A program made the translations under genes and the position numbers. Below are positions 1-10,783 of a stretch of DNA of 64,000 bases, piece by piece. Numbering within the stretch: the stretch's first letter is position 1; each line of letters starts with the position of its first letter. Under the pieces are notes generated by a model that worked only from the letters and a program-made list of their open reading frames with translations, searched no databases and had not been told where the DNA came from. Source of the stretch: UMGS1663 sp963558185 (GTDB lineage Bacteria; Bacillota; Clostridia; TANB77; CAG-508); assembly GCA_963558185.1 (NCBI GenBank), contig CAUWFE010000006.1:1-64000 (forward strand). The letters are read 5' to 3'.

Positions 1-102
1 TAGAATTTCTTAAATTTCGTAATAAACCTAAGGAATGTAATGAAAAGCTTATATTTCAAGACATTCCTTGCATTAATTTATAGAAAGCATAAAATAGTAA
101 GC
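1..102. mobile_element. Right half of a MITE-like palindromic element (cut by window edge)
   Basis: This stretch closely matches the right arm of the complete element at 59417-59670. Both copies run through the same landmarks: a TAGAATTTCTTAAATTT block, an AAACCTAA block, GAATGTAATGAAAAGC, ATATTTCAA, TTGCATTAATTTA and a terminal AAATAGTAA. The left half would lie outside the window. It sits directly downstream of the sensor kinase stop. It encodes nothing that I can see. Confidence 0.75.
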
Positions 103-122
103 ATATATGTTACACTATATTT

Positions 123-1532
123 TTATTTTTTTGTTGGAATACGTATTACAACTTCTGTTCCTTTTTCTGGCTCACTTTTTATATCTATACTTCCTTTATT
201 TTGATTTAGTATTTCTTTTGCTATTGAAAGCCCTAAGCCAGTTCCGCCAAGTTCTCTTGTACGCGCTTTATCAACTCTGTAAAATCTTTCAAATATGCGG
301 TTTAAGTCTTCTTCTGGAATACCAATTCCATTGTCTATAATTTTTACATATGCGTCATTATATACAAATCCAACATATATTTTTATGTTTCCATTTTCTT
401 GTGTATACTTAATACTATTTGATAAAATATTTAATATTACCCTTTCTATTCCATCTTTATTAGCTATAACTGGTGGAACATTTGCTGTTACAAAACATTC
501 TGTGTGTTGATTTTTTTTGTCGGCTTCTAATTGCAACTTTTCTTGACATTTTTTTACTAATTCGCCTAAATCAAATTCTGTTGCTTCATAGTGTACTTTA
601 TTATTGTCATATCTTGATAATGTTAATAAGTCTGAAACTAATTTTGCCATTCTTCTTGCCTCTGATGAAATAACTCCTAAAAATTTATCTTGTGTTTCTT
701 TGTCATATTCCCCTTCTACTAATGTATCTGCATATCCCATAATAGATGTAATAGGAGTTTTTAGTTCATGTGATACATCTGCTACAAATTCTTTCCTCAT
801 ATTATCTAATTTTACATGTTCTGTAATATCTTGTATCATAGCCATAACACCTGCTGGCCTATCATTTTCATCTTTAAATGTTGCAAATAATATATTTAAA
901 TATTTTTCTCCTACATGTACTCTTTGTTCTGATGATGTCCAATTTTCTAAGTATATTGTTTTTTCAAGGTTTATGTCTATATTTAATTTTGCAAAAATTC
1001 TGTCAAATGTATTTTCTCTTTCTGATAAATGTAAAAATTCTACTGCTGCTGGATTTATATGAGTTATTTTTCCATCCATATCAAATGCAATAATTCCATC
1101 TGTCATATGTAATAAAATTGTTTCTATTTGATTTTTTTGTTTACTTACTTCACTTAAATTTCCTTTTATTTCATTTCTCATAACTCCAAAAGCATCTGCT
1201 AATTCATCTACTTCTGTTTTATTTTTGCCTTCTCCTATTTTAGGTACATTTTTCATTAATTTTGTAATTGGACTAATAAATGCTTTAGAAACCCAAATTC
1301 CTAATATAATGGAAATTCCTCCAAAAATAGTAACAGCACCAATAGTAGTAATTCTTGCATTTTGTATTTGTTCTTGTAATTTGTTTTGATACTCTAATTG
1401 AGTAATTTCTTGGTTATTTATGCTACTTATTTTTTCTATTTGGTATGTAAAAAATATTCCTAATGTTCCTATTAGTAACATTCCTAAAATAGTATATATT
1501 AAAATAACTTTTACTTGTATATTCCTTAACAT
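123..1532 (-). CDS. walK: WalK/PhoR-type sensor histidine kinase
   Basis: Membrane sensor kinase, 469 aa. Two transmembrane segments (about residues 8-29 and 62-85) flank a short external loop, so there is no large extracellular Cache domain as in Bacillus WalK. A HAMP segment, a PAS domain (about 125-230), a HisKA domain with the H-box (HELKTPI near residue 256) and a HATPase domain follow. N-box (NILSNSIKYT), G1 (DNGIGIP), F-box (FERFYR) and G2 (GGTGLGLSIAKE) are all intact, so it should be catalytically active. It lies just downstream of its response regulator gene with a hairpin between them. The wal assignment rests on the partner and on the HAMP-PAS-HisKA order; a PhoR-type role is the alternative. 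Confidence 0.85.
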   Translation of the reverse strand: MLRNIQVKVILIYTILGMLLIGTLGIFFTYQIEKISSINNQEITQLEYQNKLQEQIQNARITTIGAVTIFGGISIILGIWVSKAFISPITKLMKNVPKIGEGKNKTEVDELADAFGVMRNEIKGNLSEVSKQKNQIETILLHMTDGIIAFDMDGKITHINPAAVEFLHLSERENTFDRIFAKLNIDINLEKTIYLENWTSSEQRVHVGEKYLNILFATFKDENDRPAGVMAMIQDITEHVKLDNMRKEFVADVSHELKTPITSIMGYADTLVEGEYDKETQDKFLGVISSEARRMAKLVSDLLTLSRYDNNKVHYEATEFDLGELVKKCQEKLQLEADKKNQHTECFVTANVPPVIANKDGIERVILNILSNSIKYTQENGNIKIYVGFVYNDAYVKIIDNGIGIPEEDLNRIFERFYRVDKARTRELGGTGLGLSIAKEILNQNKGSIDIKSEPEKGTEVVIRIPTKK

Positions 1533-1556
1533 GTTTATCCTCTTCTCTTTTATTGA

Positions 1557-1596
1557 TAAAAGACAATTTTAGAATTTAGGCTAAAATTGTCTTTGT
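1557..1596 (-). terminator. Intercistronic hairpin between regulator and kinase
   Basis: AAAGACAATTTTAG and CTAAAATTGTCTTT form a perfect 14-bp inverted repeat with an 8-nt loop. On the minus strand it follows the regulator stop and precedes the kinase. It could attenuate or process the mRNA between the two genes. The T-run is better on the plus strand. Confidence 0.55.
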
Positions 1597-1656
1597 TTTT
1601 GATATTTTCATAATTACTTCTTTTTGAATAATTCTTACATTTTATTAAAGAAATAT

Positions 1657-2379
1657 CTATTTACGGTTTGCAATATAATATCCTACTCCTCTTTTTGTAA
1701 TTAGTATTCTAGGGTTTGATGTGTCTCTTTCTATTTTTTCACGTATTCTTCTTACTGTTACATCTACTGTTCTAATGTCCCCATAATATTCATATCCCCA
1801 TACTTTTTCTAATAATACTTCTCTTGTTACTACTTGTCCTGGTTGTGTTGCTAAATATTTTAATACCTCAAATTCTCTTAATGTAAGATCTACTGTTTCT
1901 CCTCTTGCTCTAACCTCAAATCTATCTAAATCTAATGTTAGTTCTCCTACTTTTACTTTATTTTTATCATTTTCATCTTCTACTACATTTTCTCCAGTTT
2001 TAGTTGTTATTTCTGCTTTTCTTAAATTAGCCTTTACTCTGGCTACTAATTCTCTTACACTAAAAGGCTTTGTAATATAGTCATCTGCTCCTAATTCTAG
2101 CCCTAATATTTTATCTATTTCTTCATCTTTAGCAGATAGCATAAGTATTGGTACATTTAATGTTTGCCTGATTTTTTTACATACAGAAAATCCATCCATT
2201 TTTGGTAGCATAATATCTAATAAAATTAGGTCAGGTTTTTCCTTCATTGCTATTTCTACACCATCTTCTCCATTATATGCTTCTAAAGTTTTGTAACCTT
2301 CTTTTTTTAAATTAACAGAAAGCATAGTTACAATTGTTTCTTCATCATCTATGATTAATATGGTTTTCTTTTCTTCCAT
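1657..2379 (-). CDS. walR: OmpR/PhoB-family response regulator (WalR-like)
   Basis: DNA-binding regulator of 241 aa. The N-terminal receiver has the acidic pair DDE, the phosphoacceptor Asp in LLDIMLPKMDG, and the conserved Lys in TKPFS. The C-terminal winged helix ends in RTVDVTVRRIREKIE and a KRGVGYYI hairpin, typical of the OmpR class. The receiver end VRELVARVKANLRK resembles WalR closely. I place the start at the ATG at 2379, nine bases after an AGGTG ribosome site. An upstream in-frame GTG at 2391 overlaps that site and is less likely. It is the first gene of the pair with the kinase and has its own promoter. A PhoP-type assignment is the main alternative. Confidence 0.85.
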   Translation of the reverse strand: MEEKKTILIIDDEETIVTMLSVNLKKEGYKTLEAYNGEDGVEIAMKEKPDLILLDIMLPKMDGFSVCKKIRQTLNVPILMLSAKDEEIDKILGLELGADDYITKPFSVRELVARVKANLRKAEITTKTGENVVEDENDKNKVKVGELTLDLDRFEVRARGETVDLTLREFEVLKYLATQPGQVVTREVLLEKVWGYEYYGDIRTVDVTVRRIREKIERDTSNPRILITKRGVGYYIANRK

Positions 2380-2420
2380 AAATGTACTCACCTTTCTTTG
2401 TTCTGTTTTTAGCTATTCTA

Positions 2421-2449
2421 TTTATATCACATTCTCTTACTTTATACAA
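2421..2449 (-). promoter_or_regulatory. Sigma-A promoter for regulator/kinase genes
   Basis: On the minus strand TTGTAT is followed, after a 17-nt spacer, by TATAAA, about 40 bases upstream of the regulator start. Spacing is ideal; the -35 box matches four of six consensus bases. Confidence 0.5.
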
Positions 2450-2499
2450 GTATTTGAGAAGAAAATTTAGTATAACATCTCACTGTTTGTTACAATTCA

Positions 2500-5400
2500 T
2501 TACATAATTACCATAATTTCATACACTTTTCTATCATCTATTAATTTTATTCTTTTCTCTGGTACTTCAATTCCATTACATAATATTTTTTCTACTCCTG
2601 TAGTTTTTTCATTTTTATTTTGTACTTTTATATGATATATACTGCTACCATATCTATATATAATTGAATATTCTTTCCATGAACTTGGTATACATGGCTC
2701 TATATATAGATATCCTTCTTTTATTGTTAAACCTAGTATATAATGAATTCCAGCTTCATAAAGCCAACTACTTGAACCAGTATACCATGTCCATCCTCCT
2801 CTTCCTGCTAAATTTCCATATCCATAAATATCTGCTACTAACACATATGGCTCTACTTTATATTTTTTCGCAGATTCTTTGGTTCTACTATGCTCTATAG
2901 GATTTATCATTCTAAATAAGTCTAGTGATTTATCGCCAAAGCCTAGTATAGCTTCTGCAATAATTGCCCAAATTGCACCATGTGTGTATTGACCTCCATT
3001 TTCTCTCGTTCCTGGCAAATATCCTTTTATATAACCTGGATCTAATTTACTCTTTTCAAATGGTGGATCTAATAATTTTATTATGCCATTTTCTTTATCT
3101 ACCAAGTGATTTTCTAAACTTGCCATAGATATATATTTTTTATCATTATCTCCAGCATTAGAAATCGTTGCCCAGCTTTGTGAAATACCATCTATTTTAC
3201 ATTCTTCATTTTGCAATGTTCCTAAAGCATTTCCGTCATCCATAAAAGCTCTTTTATACCATCTTCCATCCCAACCTTTAGTATTTAAAGCTCTTTTTAA
3301 ATTTTCCATTATTTCTTTATATTCATTTATTTTGTTCGAATTTCTTTTTTCTAATATTGGTATCCAACGATCTAATATATTATATAGGAAAAATCCAAGC
3401 CATACACTTTCTCCTTTTCCTTTATTTCCCACCTTACTAAATCCGTCATTCCAGTCACCTGAGCCAATCTTTGGAAGTCCATTTTCTCCAAAATTAAATG
3501 ATTTTTCTATTGCCTTTTCACAATGTTCAAAAATACTTCCTTTAATTTCAGATGGTAAATATTTTTCATATTTTTCATCTACATTATCTTCTAAAATTTT
3601 TCCATTACGATAAGGAACCTCTTCTTCTAATATATGCATATCTCCTGTAAATTCAATATATTCTTCTACTAAATATACCAGCCATAATAAATCATCTGAA
3701 AACCTAGTTCTAATTCCTCTTTGTGTTTCATCATGCCACCAATGCTCTACATCTCCTTCTTCAAATTGATGGCTTGCATGTTTTAATATCTGATTTTTCA
3801 TATAATTAATATCTAAATATTTAAGTCCTATTGTATCTTGCAATTGGTCTCTAAAACCAAATGCTCCACCTGATTGGTAAAATCCTGTTCTTGCATATAA
3901 TCTACTTACTAAAGTTTGATACATAAGCCATCCATTCATTAGTAAGTTAAAAGATTCTAAAGGAGTTTTTACTTCTACTTTTTCTAATAACATATTATAT
4001 TTTCTTTTTACTTTTGCTAATTCTTCTATACTATTTTGAATATTAGTATAGAAATATGCTTTATCTTTACAGTCTATTTTATCTTCTTCGGCTCCTAATA
4101 CTATATTAACTTCTTTATTTTCAAAGGCTTCTAGTTCAATAATCATTTCTACTGCTAATATATTTTGTTTTCCTAAACTATCTTCATTATTTAAAGCAAC
4201 TCTTTTTATCCCTTCTGGATTTGATAAGTTTCCACTTCCTATGAAGTTTTGTATATCTCCTGTAAAAGATGTTATTTTTTCACTACTTGATACATACACA
4301 AAATTTTGAAAAGTACTATTACTTAAATTCTTTAAAAATATAATATTTGAATTTTTATCAAACTTTGTTTGAATATATCCTCTGCTTAATAATTCTTCCT
4401 CTCCTAAAACAGGCTTTATATAATATACTAATTTTAGTTTTTTTCGTTTTGGTAATTCATTTTTTAAAACTATATGATAAATTTTCACACTATCTTCTAC
4501 TGGTATAAATATAGTTGTTTCCTGCTTTATATTATTACTTTCATGAGTATAGAAAGCATATCCGAATCCATATGTTACTTCATAATCTTGATTATCTGGC
4601 ATTGGGTTTAAACCTAATGACCATGTTTTTAAATCTTCTAAGTCTTGTAAATATATTATCTCTGAAGGTTCATCTATTACCTGGCTATTAGACCATGCTG
4701 TAATACGATTTAATCTACTATTTTTATACCATGTGTATCCTCCCATATTTTCTGTTACTACTGTTCCAAAATTTTCATTTGCTAAAATATGACTCCAAAC
4801 TGTTGGTAGCCTGTTTTGTTTGTCCATTTTTATTTGATATTCTTTTCCATCCTCTGAAAATCCTCCAAATTCATTTGCATATTTTAAATCTTCTTTTGGT
4901 AAAAATTTATTTATTTTTTCTTCTTCTTGGTATGGAATTTTAGCAATTTCATATCCTATTTCTTGTACTTCTTCTTTTTCTTGTAAGTCTTTTAGATTAC
5001 GTAATAAGCCTCCATTTTCTGCATATATTGTTACACTTGCTCTATATTCTAATAATTGTTTTTCTTCTTTAGATAAATTTTGAAGTATAAATATTCCACC
5101 TTTTTGGTTTTGCATATATGCAATGTCATGGTTTAATATACAACTTACAATTCCTTCTTGAACATAGTTTTCATAGCTGTTCTTTTCTTCATTACATATT
5201 ACGACATCTATGTCTATATTTTTACTTTTGTAGAATTTATATGCTTTTATTACTTCATCTATAACAAATATATCATTAGCATTTTTTACTTTTACAAATA
5301 ATATTGGTAAATCTCCTGATATTCCAAATTTCCATAAATTTTCTGATGATAAATCAGTATCTTCTTTTATATTATTCATATTTTTGTATGGATTAATATT

Positions 5401-8400
5401 TATCATATATCCTAATAATTTTTGATATATTGCTATTTCTTTTGCATTAATTCCAATATATCTATTTTCTGCTTCTATTCTCGCTCTTGCAATTTCAAAT
5501 TCTCCTTTAATTTTTTGTTCTTTTAGTTCATCTTTTAAATTTTGTATTGCTTCTTCCCTTTTTGTTGCTACTGATAATAATAAGCTTAAATTTTTCTTTT
5601 CATTTGGCATTATTGTAACTGTTCTTTTTATTGCTATAAAAGGATCTGTAACTAATTGTACTTTTTTTGAAAATGGTTTAGAGTCTTTTACCATTTCTGG
5701 AATTCCCATATTTCCTCTTCCATAAAATTTTTCTTTATCTATTTCATATTCTATTTCTCCTATATTTTCTTGTTCTGAATATAGGGTTACAGCTAAATAT
5801 ATTCCCTCTTCTGAATTTTCTCTATTTCTTCTCTGTACTAAAATTATTTTTTCATCTTCTATATATTCATAACGTAAAAATAATTGATTAAATGCTGGAT
5901 GTGCATAGTCTTGTTCCTTTTTTGAAAGAATTGGCTCTAAAGCTGTAGTTATTTCTATAGTTTCTTCTTCTAAACCTGTATTTAACAATTCTATATTTCT
6001 AATTTCTACAGGTGTTTTACTTGCTATAACATTTTTCATTATCGTTTCTATATTTCCATCAACACGCACAATTTTATTCATATCTTCTGCAAATGTTATT
6101 TCATATTTATCTGGTTTTCCTAAATAACTACTATAATTAGAAGTCCATATTCTTTTATTTTTTATATTTTTCATATAAAAAAATATACCTTGTGTTTCTA
6201 ATGATGTTTTCTTATATCTATTTATATATATATCATTAAATTTACTATAGCCTTCTCCTTTTTGATTTGTTACAATTGTATATTTTCCATTAGCAATGGC
6301 ATTTATTTCTGGTGTTTGTATTTCTTTTAATGGTATTACTCGTACACAATAATCTTCATAATCATGATATTTTATCTTTTTTGGTTTTATTTTTTGTTCT
6401 TTAGTAATGATTACACTTTCTGGCATTCTTTCTTGCAATAATATATCTACAGCTTCTATTTCTGGATTTTCTATCATTCTCTTTTGCATTATATTTTTAT
6501 TAAATAAATTATCTATTGAAAGTAATATTAAAGCTTGATGATGTGCCATATATGTTTTTATTACTTCGCTTTTTTTACCTTTTCTAAGTCTTGATGGTGT
6601 ATAATCTATTGATTCATAAAATCCATATTTTCCATACATATCTTCTTCATGAAGTTTTTTTAAATTTATAATTGCTTCTTTTGGTTCTTCCATTAAAGCT
6701 AATGCTGTTGCATAACTTGCAACTACATAATCATCTTCTAATCCTCTTTTTAATCCTAGCCATGGAATTCCTATTGCTTTATATTGATAATTATGTTCAA
6801 AGTCTCTTATGTTAAATGCTGTTTCAGAAAAGCCCCATGGAATTCCTATTTTTTTAGCATATTCTTTTTGACTCATAAGCATAAATTTACAAGATTCATC
6901 TAATAAACTTCCTTCGTAATTATGAATATTAATATTTGGCATTAAATATTCAAAAGCTGTACCTGACCATGATAGAAGTCCTTTATAATGATTTAAACTT
7001 GTTAATGTTCTACTTAATGAATACCAGTGTTTTGTAGGAACATCTTTTTTTGCAATAGCAATTAAACTTGCTTGCCTTGCTTCTGAAGCTAATAAATCAT
7101 AATATGAATCTGTTAATTCATTTTCTTCAACATTAAATCCTATACTAAATAATTTCTTTTCAAAATTATATAATTGTGAAAAATCTGCCTTAGCAAATGG
7201 AATGTCTTGTATTGTTTTATCTGCCCAATACGGAATATATTTTTCATATTCTGGATATTTTTCTTTTATTGTTTGATAAAAAGATTTTAAAACATACACA
7301 TATCCTATAAAGTTTCCACTATCGACTGTTGATACATATCTTGGTATTAATGGCTCTAAAGTTTTTATATTGTACCAATTATACAAGTGTCCATTCCATT
7401 TCGGTAATTTTTCAATTGTTTCTACTATTTTTTCTAGCAATTTTAGTGTTTCTTCTAATGTTTCATATTTCATATCATAACTTGCAATAACTGTTAAAAG
7501 TGATAAACCAATATTAGTACAAGAAGTTCTATTTACTAATTTTTCTCTTCTATCTTCTTGGTAATTGTCTGGTATTAGATAATTATTTTCTTTTGTTAAG
7601 TTTTCTTTAAAAAATAACCATGTTTTTTGGCCAACTTCTTGTAAATATTCTTTATCATTTTTTGATAATTCTTGTAGTTTTTCTTTTTTATTACTTTCTT
7701 TTCCCATATACCAAAATATGCCTGGTGCAATAAACCATAGTATTGATAGTATTAATATAGTTATATTCATTTTTTGAAATACTAATAAGCTAATTATTCC
7801 TAAAACTCCTAAAACTACATTTGACATCATATTTTTATAATATGAAATAAAGTCTGTTTTTGCTAGCTTTTCTGCTTCTTCTGATGTTGTCCATTCTAAT
7901 AAATGCTTTTTTGAAACTTTTTTTCTATATATTGTTTTTATTATTGCATTGGCAGATGTATATGCTTTATCTGGTAATTCTAATATATAGAATATTGCTC
8001 TTAATATACTTGCTTTTGCTCCTGATATTGCTGGTTCAAAACTTTTTTTACCATCTATTCCTTCTTTTTTATTTATTATCATATTTATTATTTCTAATAA
8101 TGAAGAAATAAGTATTGATGTTAAAACAATTAATATATATGGCAAAACAGAAATCGTTTTATAGTTACTTAAAATAATAAAATATATTATAGAAATTACA
8201 ACTGAAATGCTTAAATTTTCTCTTATCATGTTATCTAATATTTTATATTTACATAGTATTTTTAATGGATTTTTTCTCTTTTTTCCATCAGCTACTTCTA
8301 CTTCTTTTTTTAGCCAGCAAGCTATTTGAAAATCTCCTCTAATCCATCTATGCATTCTATTTTTAAAACTATTATAATTTTTAGGGAAGCCATCCATAAG

Positions 8401-10596
8401 AATTATATCTGTTGCTAAACCACAACGTAAATAGCATCCCTCTAATAGGTCATGACTTAATACTGTATTTTCTGGAATTGTATTTTTTAGAATTTCAGAA
8501 AATACTTTCAAGTCATAAATTCCTTTACCTGTAAAAATTCCTTCATCAAAATTATCTTGATATATGTCTGATATAGCATTTGTATATGCATCTGTTCCTC
8601 CTGCTCCTGCAAAAATTTTGGTAAAGATATTTTTTCTAGCAGAATTTAAATGTATACCTACTCTTGGTTGAATTAATGCGTGTCCTTTTGTAACTAAAGT
8701 TTTTTCTTTATTTATCTCTGGTTTATTTAAAATATGTGCCATAGCTCCAATTAATTCTAATCCTGTATTTAATGTTAATTCTGTGTCTGCATCTAATGTA
8801 ATAATATATTTTATATTAGGTTTGTGTTTCATATTTTCCCATGTGTTTACTAAAAATGTATTTTTATCATTTCCTAAAAGATATTCATTCCATTCATTTA
8901 ACATTCCTCTTTTTCTTTCCCAACCTAAATAGCATTCTTCTTTTGCATTCCATATTCTTTTTCTATATACAAAGTGAAAAATAGAAGCTTCGTATTTTTT
9001 GTTTAGTCTTTCAGCTTGATATACTCCCTCTTCTATAACTTCACTATCAAATTCTTCTTTTTCATTTTGACCTGAAGAGCAGTCTCCTAATAATGCAAAA
9101 TATAAATTTTTGCTTTTATTTGCTAAATAATATACTTCTAATTTTTTCATTAGTTCTATTACTTTTTCTTTATCTTTTAAAATAGTAGGAATTACAATAA
9201 AAGTAGATAATTCTTCTGGCACTTCCTTTATTTCTAATTTTGGTATTAATTTGGGTTTTACTATTTTTCCTAATACATATTGTATAATTGATTTTACTAT
9301 TTCTTCTATTGGAATCCATAATAATATAAATGCTATTATTGTTAATAAAATATTTTTTATTTTACTGTGTAAATACATGCTAATACATGTATTTAAAACT
9401 GTTGCAATTATAAAAATTGAAAAAATATATATTTTTTCTTTTGGATATTTGCTATTTTTTTTCCCTTGTATTTCTAATAATATTTCTTCTTTTCCTTCAT
9501 CTATTATATAATATCCTACATGTGCTTTTTTAGAGCTTTTATCTTGATTTTTTTCTGCTTTTTCTAATATTTTTTTTGCTATATATATTTCTGATACTTT
9601 TGTTTTTTTAGATAGTTCTTTTATTTTCATTCTATAATATGATTTTGTTTTATAATCCATTTTTTCATATACTTTTGCTGGATCTTTTTTTAATATTTCT
9701 TCTACTTCATTGATATTTTCAAAAATTTTTAAAAAGTCTGTTCTTTGTATTTCTTTCATGCTCAAAATACAATTTGCCATACTAACTTTTCTCATTGCTA
9801 TATCAAAATGTTCTTTTGAAATTACTTCTTCTATTGTTGTTCCCATTTTGTTTACTTGTTCTTCTAATATTTCATGATAACTATTTCCTATTTTCCCATA
9901 TTCTCTTAGTCTATGTGACATGTATTCGATAAAAGGATATTTCATTTCTCCATATCCTTTTACTTTTGTTTTATATTCTCCTAAATTTTTGTATTTTAGT
10001 TCTTCTTTGTTTTCTACTAATCTTTCTAAAATATTTTCTACCCTATATTTTTGCATTTGACTATAATATATTTTTTCACATATATCTGAAATATTTTGAA
10101 TTAGTGCAATTTGTATAAATGTACTTATATTCCATATTTCTTCCATATTGAGATTCTTTTTTCTTTGATATGCTTTAATATATTTTTCTAAGTTTTCATG
10201 TGTTATTTTGTTGTCACTATATGCTACTATCTCTGTTGCTAAAACATATATTCTTGCAAATCCATTTTCTTGCCCATTTGCTATTCCAGGGAACGAAATA
10301 TATTTTTTCTTACTTAAGTCTTTTATTATTGTTTTAGTAATTTCTTCAATAATGTAAAAGTTATCCAATAACCATTCCCCTGCTGGATGAATTGGAATTC
10401 CTAATTTTATATGTTCATTTAATAGTTCATATACTTCTTTGATTATTTCAAATTTCTCTTTTATAGGAGGAATTGGATATGTGTTTTTGTCTGAATTAAT
10501 TTTTAAAATTTGGTCTGATGCTAGCTTTTCCAAATATTTTTCTAATTCTATTGTGTTTAAAGTTATTCCTTTCATATGCAAAGTTCTATATTCCAT
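2500..10596 (-). CDS. ndvB: Cyclic beta-1,2-glucan synthase-like protein (GT84/GH94)
   Basis: Giant multidomain enzyme of 2698 aa, close to the length of known cyclic beta-1,2-glucan synthases. An N-terminal helical region is followed by membrane segments near residues 390-440. A GT84 glycosyltransferase core carries the Asp-rich motif ITLDADTE (near 600) and RWIRGDF. More membrane helices follow (about 790-950), then a glucoamylase-like module (about 1000-1400), then a phosphorylase-like GH94 module whose catalytic-site motif GSGDWNDG lies near 2378. In characterised homologues the enzyme initiates, elongates and cyclises a beta-1,2-glucan, and the GH94 part trims chain length. It is monocistronic, with ribosome site AGGGTGG before the ATG. 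Production of a cyclic rather than linear glucan is inferred. Confidence 0.88.
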   Translation of the reverse strand: MEYRTLHMKGITLNTIELEKYLEKLASDQILKINSDKNTYPIPPIKEKFEIIKEVYELLNEHIKLGIPIHPAGEWLLDNFYIIEEITKTIIKDLSKKKYISFPGIANGQENGFARIYVLATEIVAYSDNKITHENLEKYIKAYQRKKNLNMEEIWNISTFIQIALIQNISDICEKIYYSQMQKYRVENILERLVENKEELKYKNLGEYKTKVKGYGEMKYPFIEYMSHRLREYGKIGNSYHEILEEQVNKMGTTIEEVISKEHFDIAMRKVSMANCILSMKEIQRTDFLKIFENINEVEEILKKDPAKVYEKMDYKTKSYYRMKIKELSKKTKVSEIYIAKKILEKAEKNQDKSSKKAHVGYYIIDEGKEEILLEIQGKKNSKYPKEKIYIFSIFIIATVLNTCISMYLHSKIKNILLTIIAFILLWIPIEEIVKSIIQYVLGKIVKPKLIPKLEIKEVPEELSTFIVIPTILKDKEKVIELMKKLEVYYLANKSKNLYFALLGDCSSGQNEKEEFDSEVIEEGVYQAERLNKKYEASIFHFVYRKRIWNAKEECYLGWERKRGMLNEWNEYLLGNDKNTFLVNTWENMKHKPNIKYIITLDADTELTLNTGLELIGAMAHILNKPEINKEKTLVTKGHALIQPRVGIHLNSARKNIFTKIFAGAGGTDAYTNAISDIYQDNFDEGIFTGKGIYDLKVFSEILKNTIPENTVLSHDLLEGCYLRCGLATDIILMDGFPKNYNSFKNRMHRWIRGDFQIACWLKKEVEVADGKKRKNPLKILCKYKILDNMIRENLSISVVISIIYFIILSNYKTISVLPYILIVLTSILISSLLEIINMIINKKEGIDGKKSFEPAISGAKASILRAIFYILELPDKAYTSANAIIKTIYRKKVSKKHLLEWTTSEEAEKLAKTDFISYYKNMMSNVVLGVLGIISLLVFQKMNITILILSILWFIAPGIFWYMGKESNKKEKLQELSKNDKEYLQEVGQKTWLFFKENLTKENNYLIPDNYQEDRREKLVNRTSCTNIGLSLLTVIASYDMKYETLEETLKLLEKIVETIEKLPKWNGHLYNWYNIKTLEPLIPRYVSTVDSGNFIGYVYVLKSFYQTIKEKYPEYEKYIPYWADKTIQDIPFAKADFSQLYNFEKKLFSIGFNVEENELTDSYYDLLASEARQASLIAIAKKDVPTKHWYSLSRTLTSLNHYKGLLSWSGTAFEYLMPNINIHNYEGSLLDESCKFMLMSQKEYAKKIGIPWGFSETAFNIRDFEHNYQYKAIGIPWLGLKRGLEDDYVVASYATALALMEEPKEAIINLKKLHEEDMYGKYGFYESIDYTPSRLRKGKKSEVIKTYMAHHQALILLSIDNLFNKNIMQKRMIENPEIEAVDILLQERMPESVIITKEQKIKPKKIKYHDYEDYCVRVIPLKEIQTPEINAIANGKYTIVTNQKGEGYSKFNDIYINRYKKTSLETQGIFFYMKNIKNKRIWTSNYSSYLGKPDKYEITFAEDMNKIVRVDGNIETIMKNVIASKTPVEIRNIELLNTGLEEETIEITTALEPILSKKEQDYAHPAFNQLFLRYEYIEDEKIILVQRRNRENSEEGIYLAVTLYSEQENIGEIEYEIDKEKFYGRGNMGIPEMVKDSKPFSKKVQLVTDPFIAIKRTVTIMPNEKKNLSLLLSVATKREEAIQNLKDELKEQKIKGEFEIARARIEAENRYIGINAKEIAIYQKLLGYMININPYKNMNNIKEDTDLSSENLWKFGISGDLPILFVKVKNANDIFVIDEVIKAYKFYKSKNIDIDVVICNEEKNSYENYVQEGIVSCILNHDIAYMQNQKGGIFILQNLSKEEKQLLEYRASVTIYAENGGLLRNLKDLQEKEEVQEIGYEIAKIPYQEEEKINKFLPKEDLKYANEFGGFSEDGKEYQIKMDKQNRLPTVWSHILANENFGTVVTENMGGYTWYKNSRLNRITAWSNSQVIDEPSEIIYLQDLEDLKTWSLGLNPMPDNQDYEVTYGFGYAFYTHESNNIKQETTIFIPVEDSVKIYHIVLKNELPKRKKLKLVYYIKPVLGEEELLSRGYIQTKFDKNSNIIFLKNLSNSTFQNFVYVSSSEKITSFTGDIQNFIGSGNLSNPEGIKRVALNNEDSLGKQNILAVEMIIELEAFENKEVNIVLGAEEDKIDCKDKAYFYTNIQNSIEELAKVKRKYNMLLEKVEVKTPLESFNLLMNGWLMYQTLVSRLYARTGFYQSGGAFGFRDQLQDTIGLKYLDINYMKNQILKHASHQFEEGDVEHWWHDETQRGIRTRFSDDLLWLVYLVEEYIEFTGDMHILEEEVPYRNGKILEDNVDEKYEKYLPSEIKGSIFEHCEKAIEKSFNFGENGLPKIGSGDWNDGFSKVGNKGKGESVWLGFFLYNILDRWIPILEKRNSNKINEYKEIMENLKRALNTKGWDGRWYKRAFMDDGNALGTLQNEECKIDGISQSWATISNAGDNDKKYISMASLENHLVDKENGIIKLLDPPFEKSKLDPGYIKGYLPGTRENGGQYTHGAIWAIIAEAILGFGDKSLDLFRMINPIEHSRTKESAKKYKVEPYVLVADIYGYGNLAGRGGWTWYTGSSSWLYEAGIHYILGLTIKEGYLYIEPCIPSSWKEYSIIYRYGSSIYHIKVQNKNEKTTGVEKILCNGIEVPEKRIKLIDDRKVYEIMVIM

Positions 10597-10783
10597 GAAT
10601 CTTCCACCCTTCTTAACTTTTTACACATATTGTTTGCTAATTGTGGAAAATTTATGCATATATTCAAAAAAATAAGACTATTTTTTGTTATATTCACAAA
10701 TGAAAATTATTCTATATAATGTATATATATTAATATTGATTAAATTTTGAATGCGACTGGAGTGCTTGTAAGAGTTTTGTAAT

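Noticed and set aside
8096..9500. Plus-strand open frames opposite the glucan synthase, adhesin and other long genes
   Set aside because: They are Leu/Phe/Ser-rich antisense frames produced by AT-rich coding on the other strand and lack ribosome sites.
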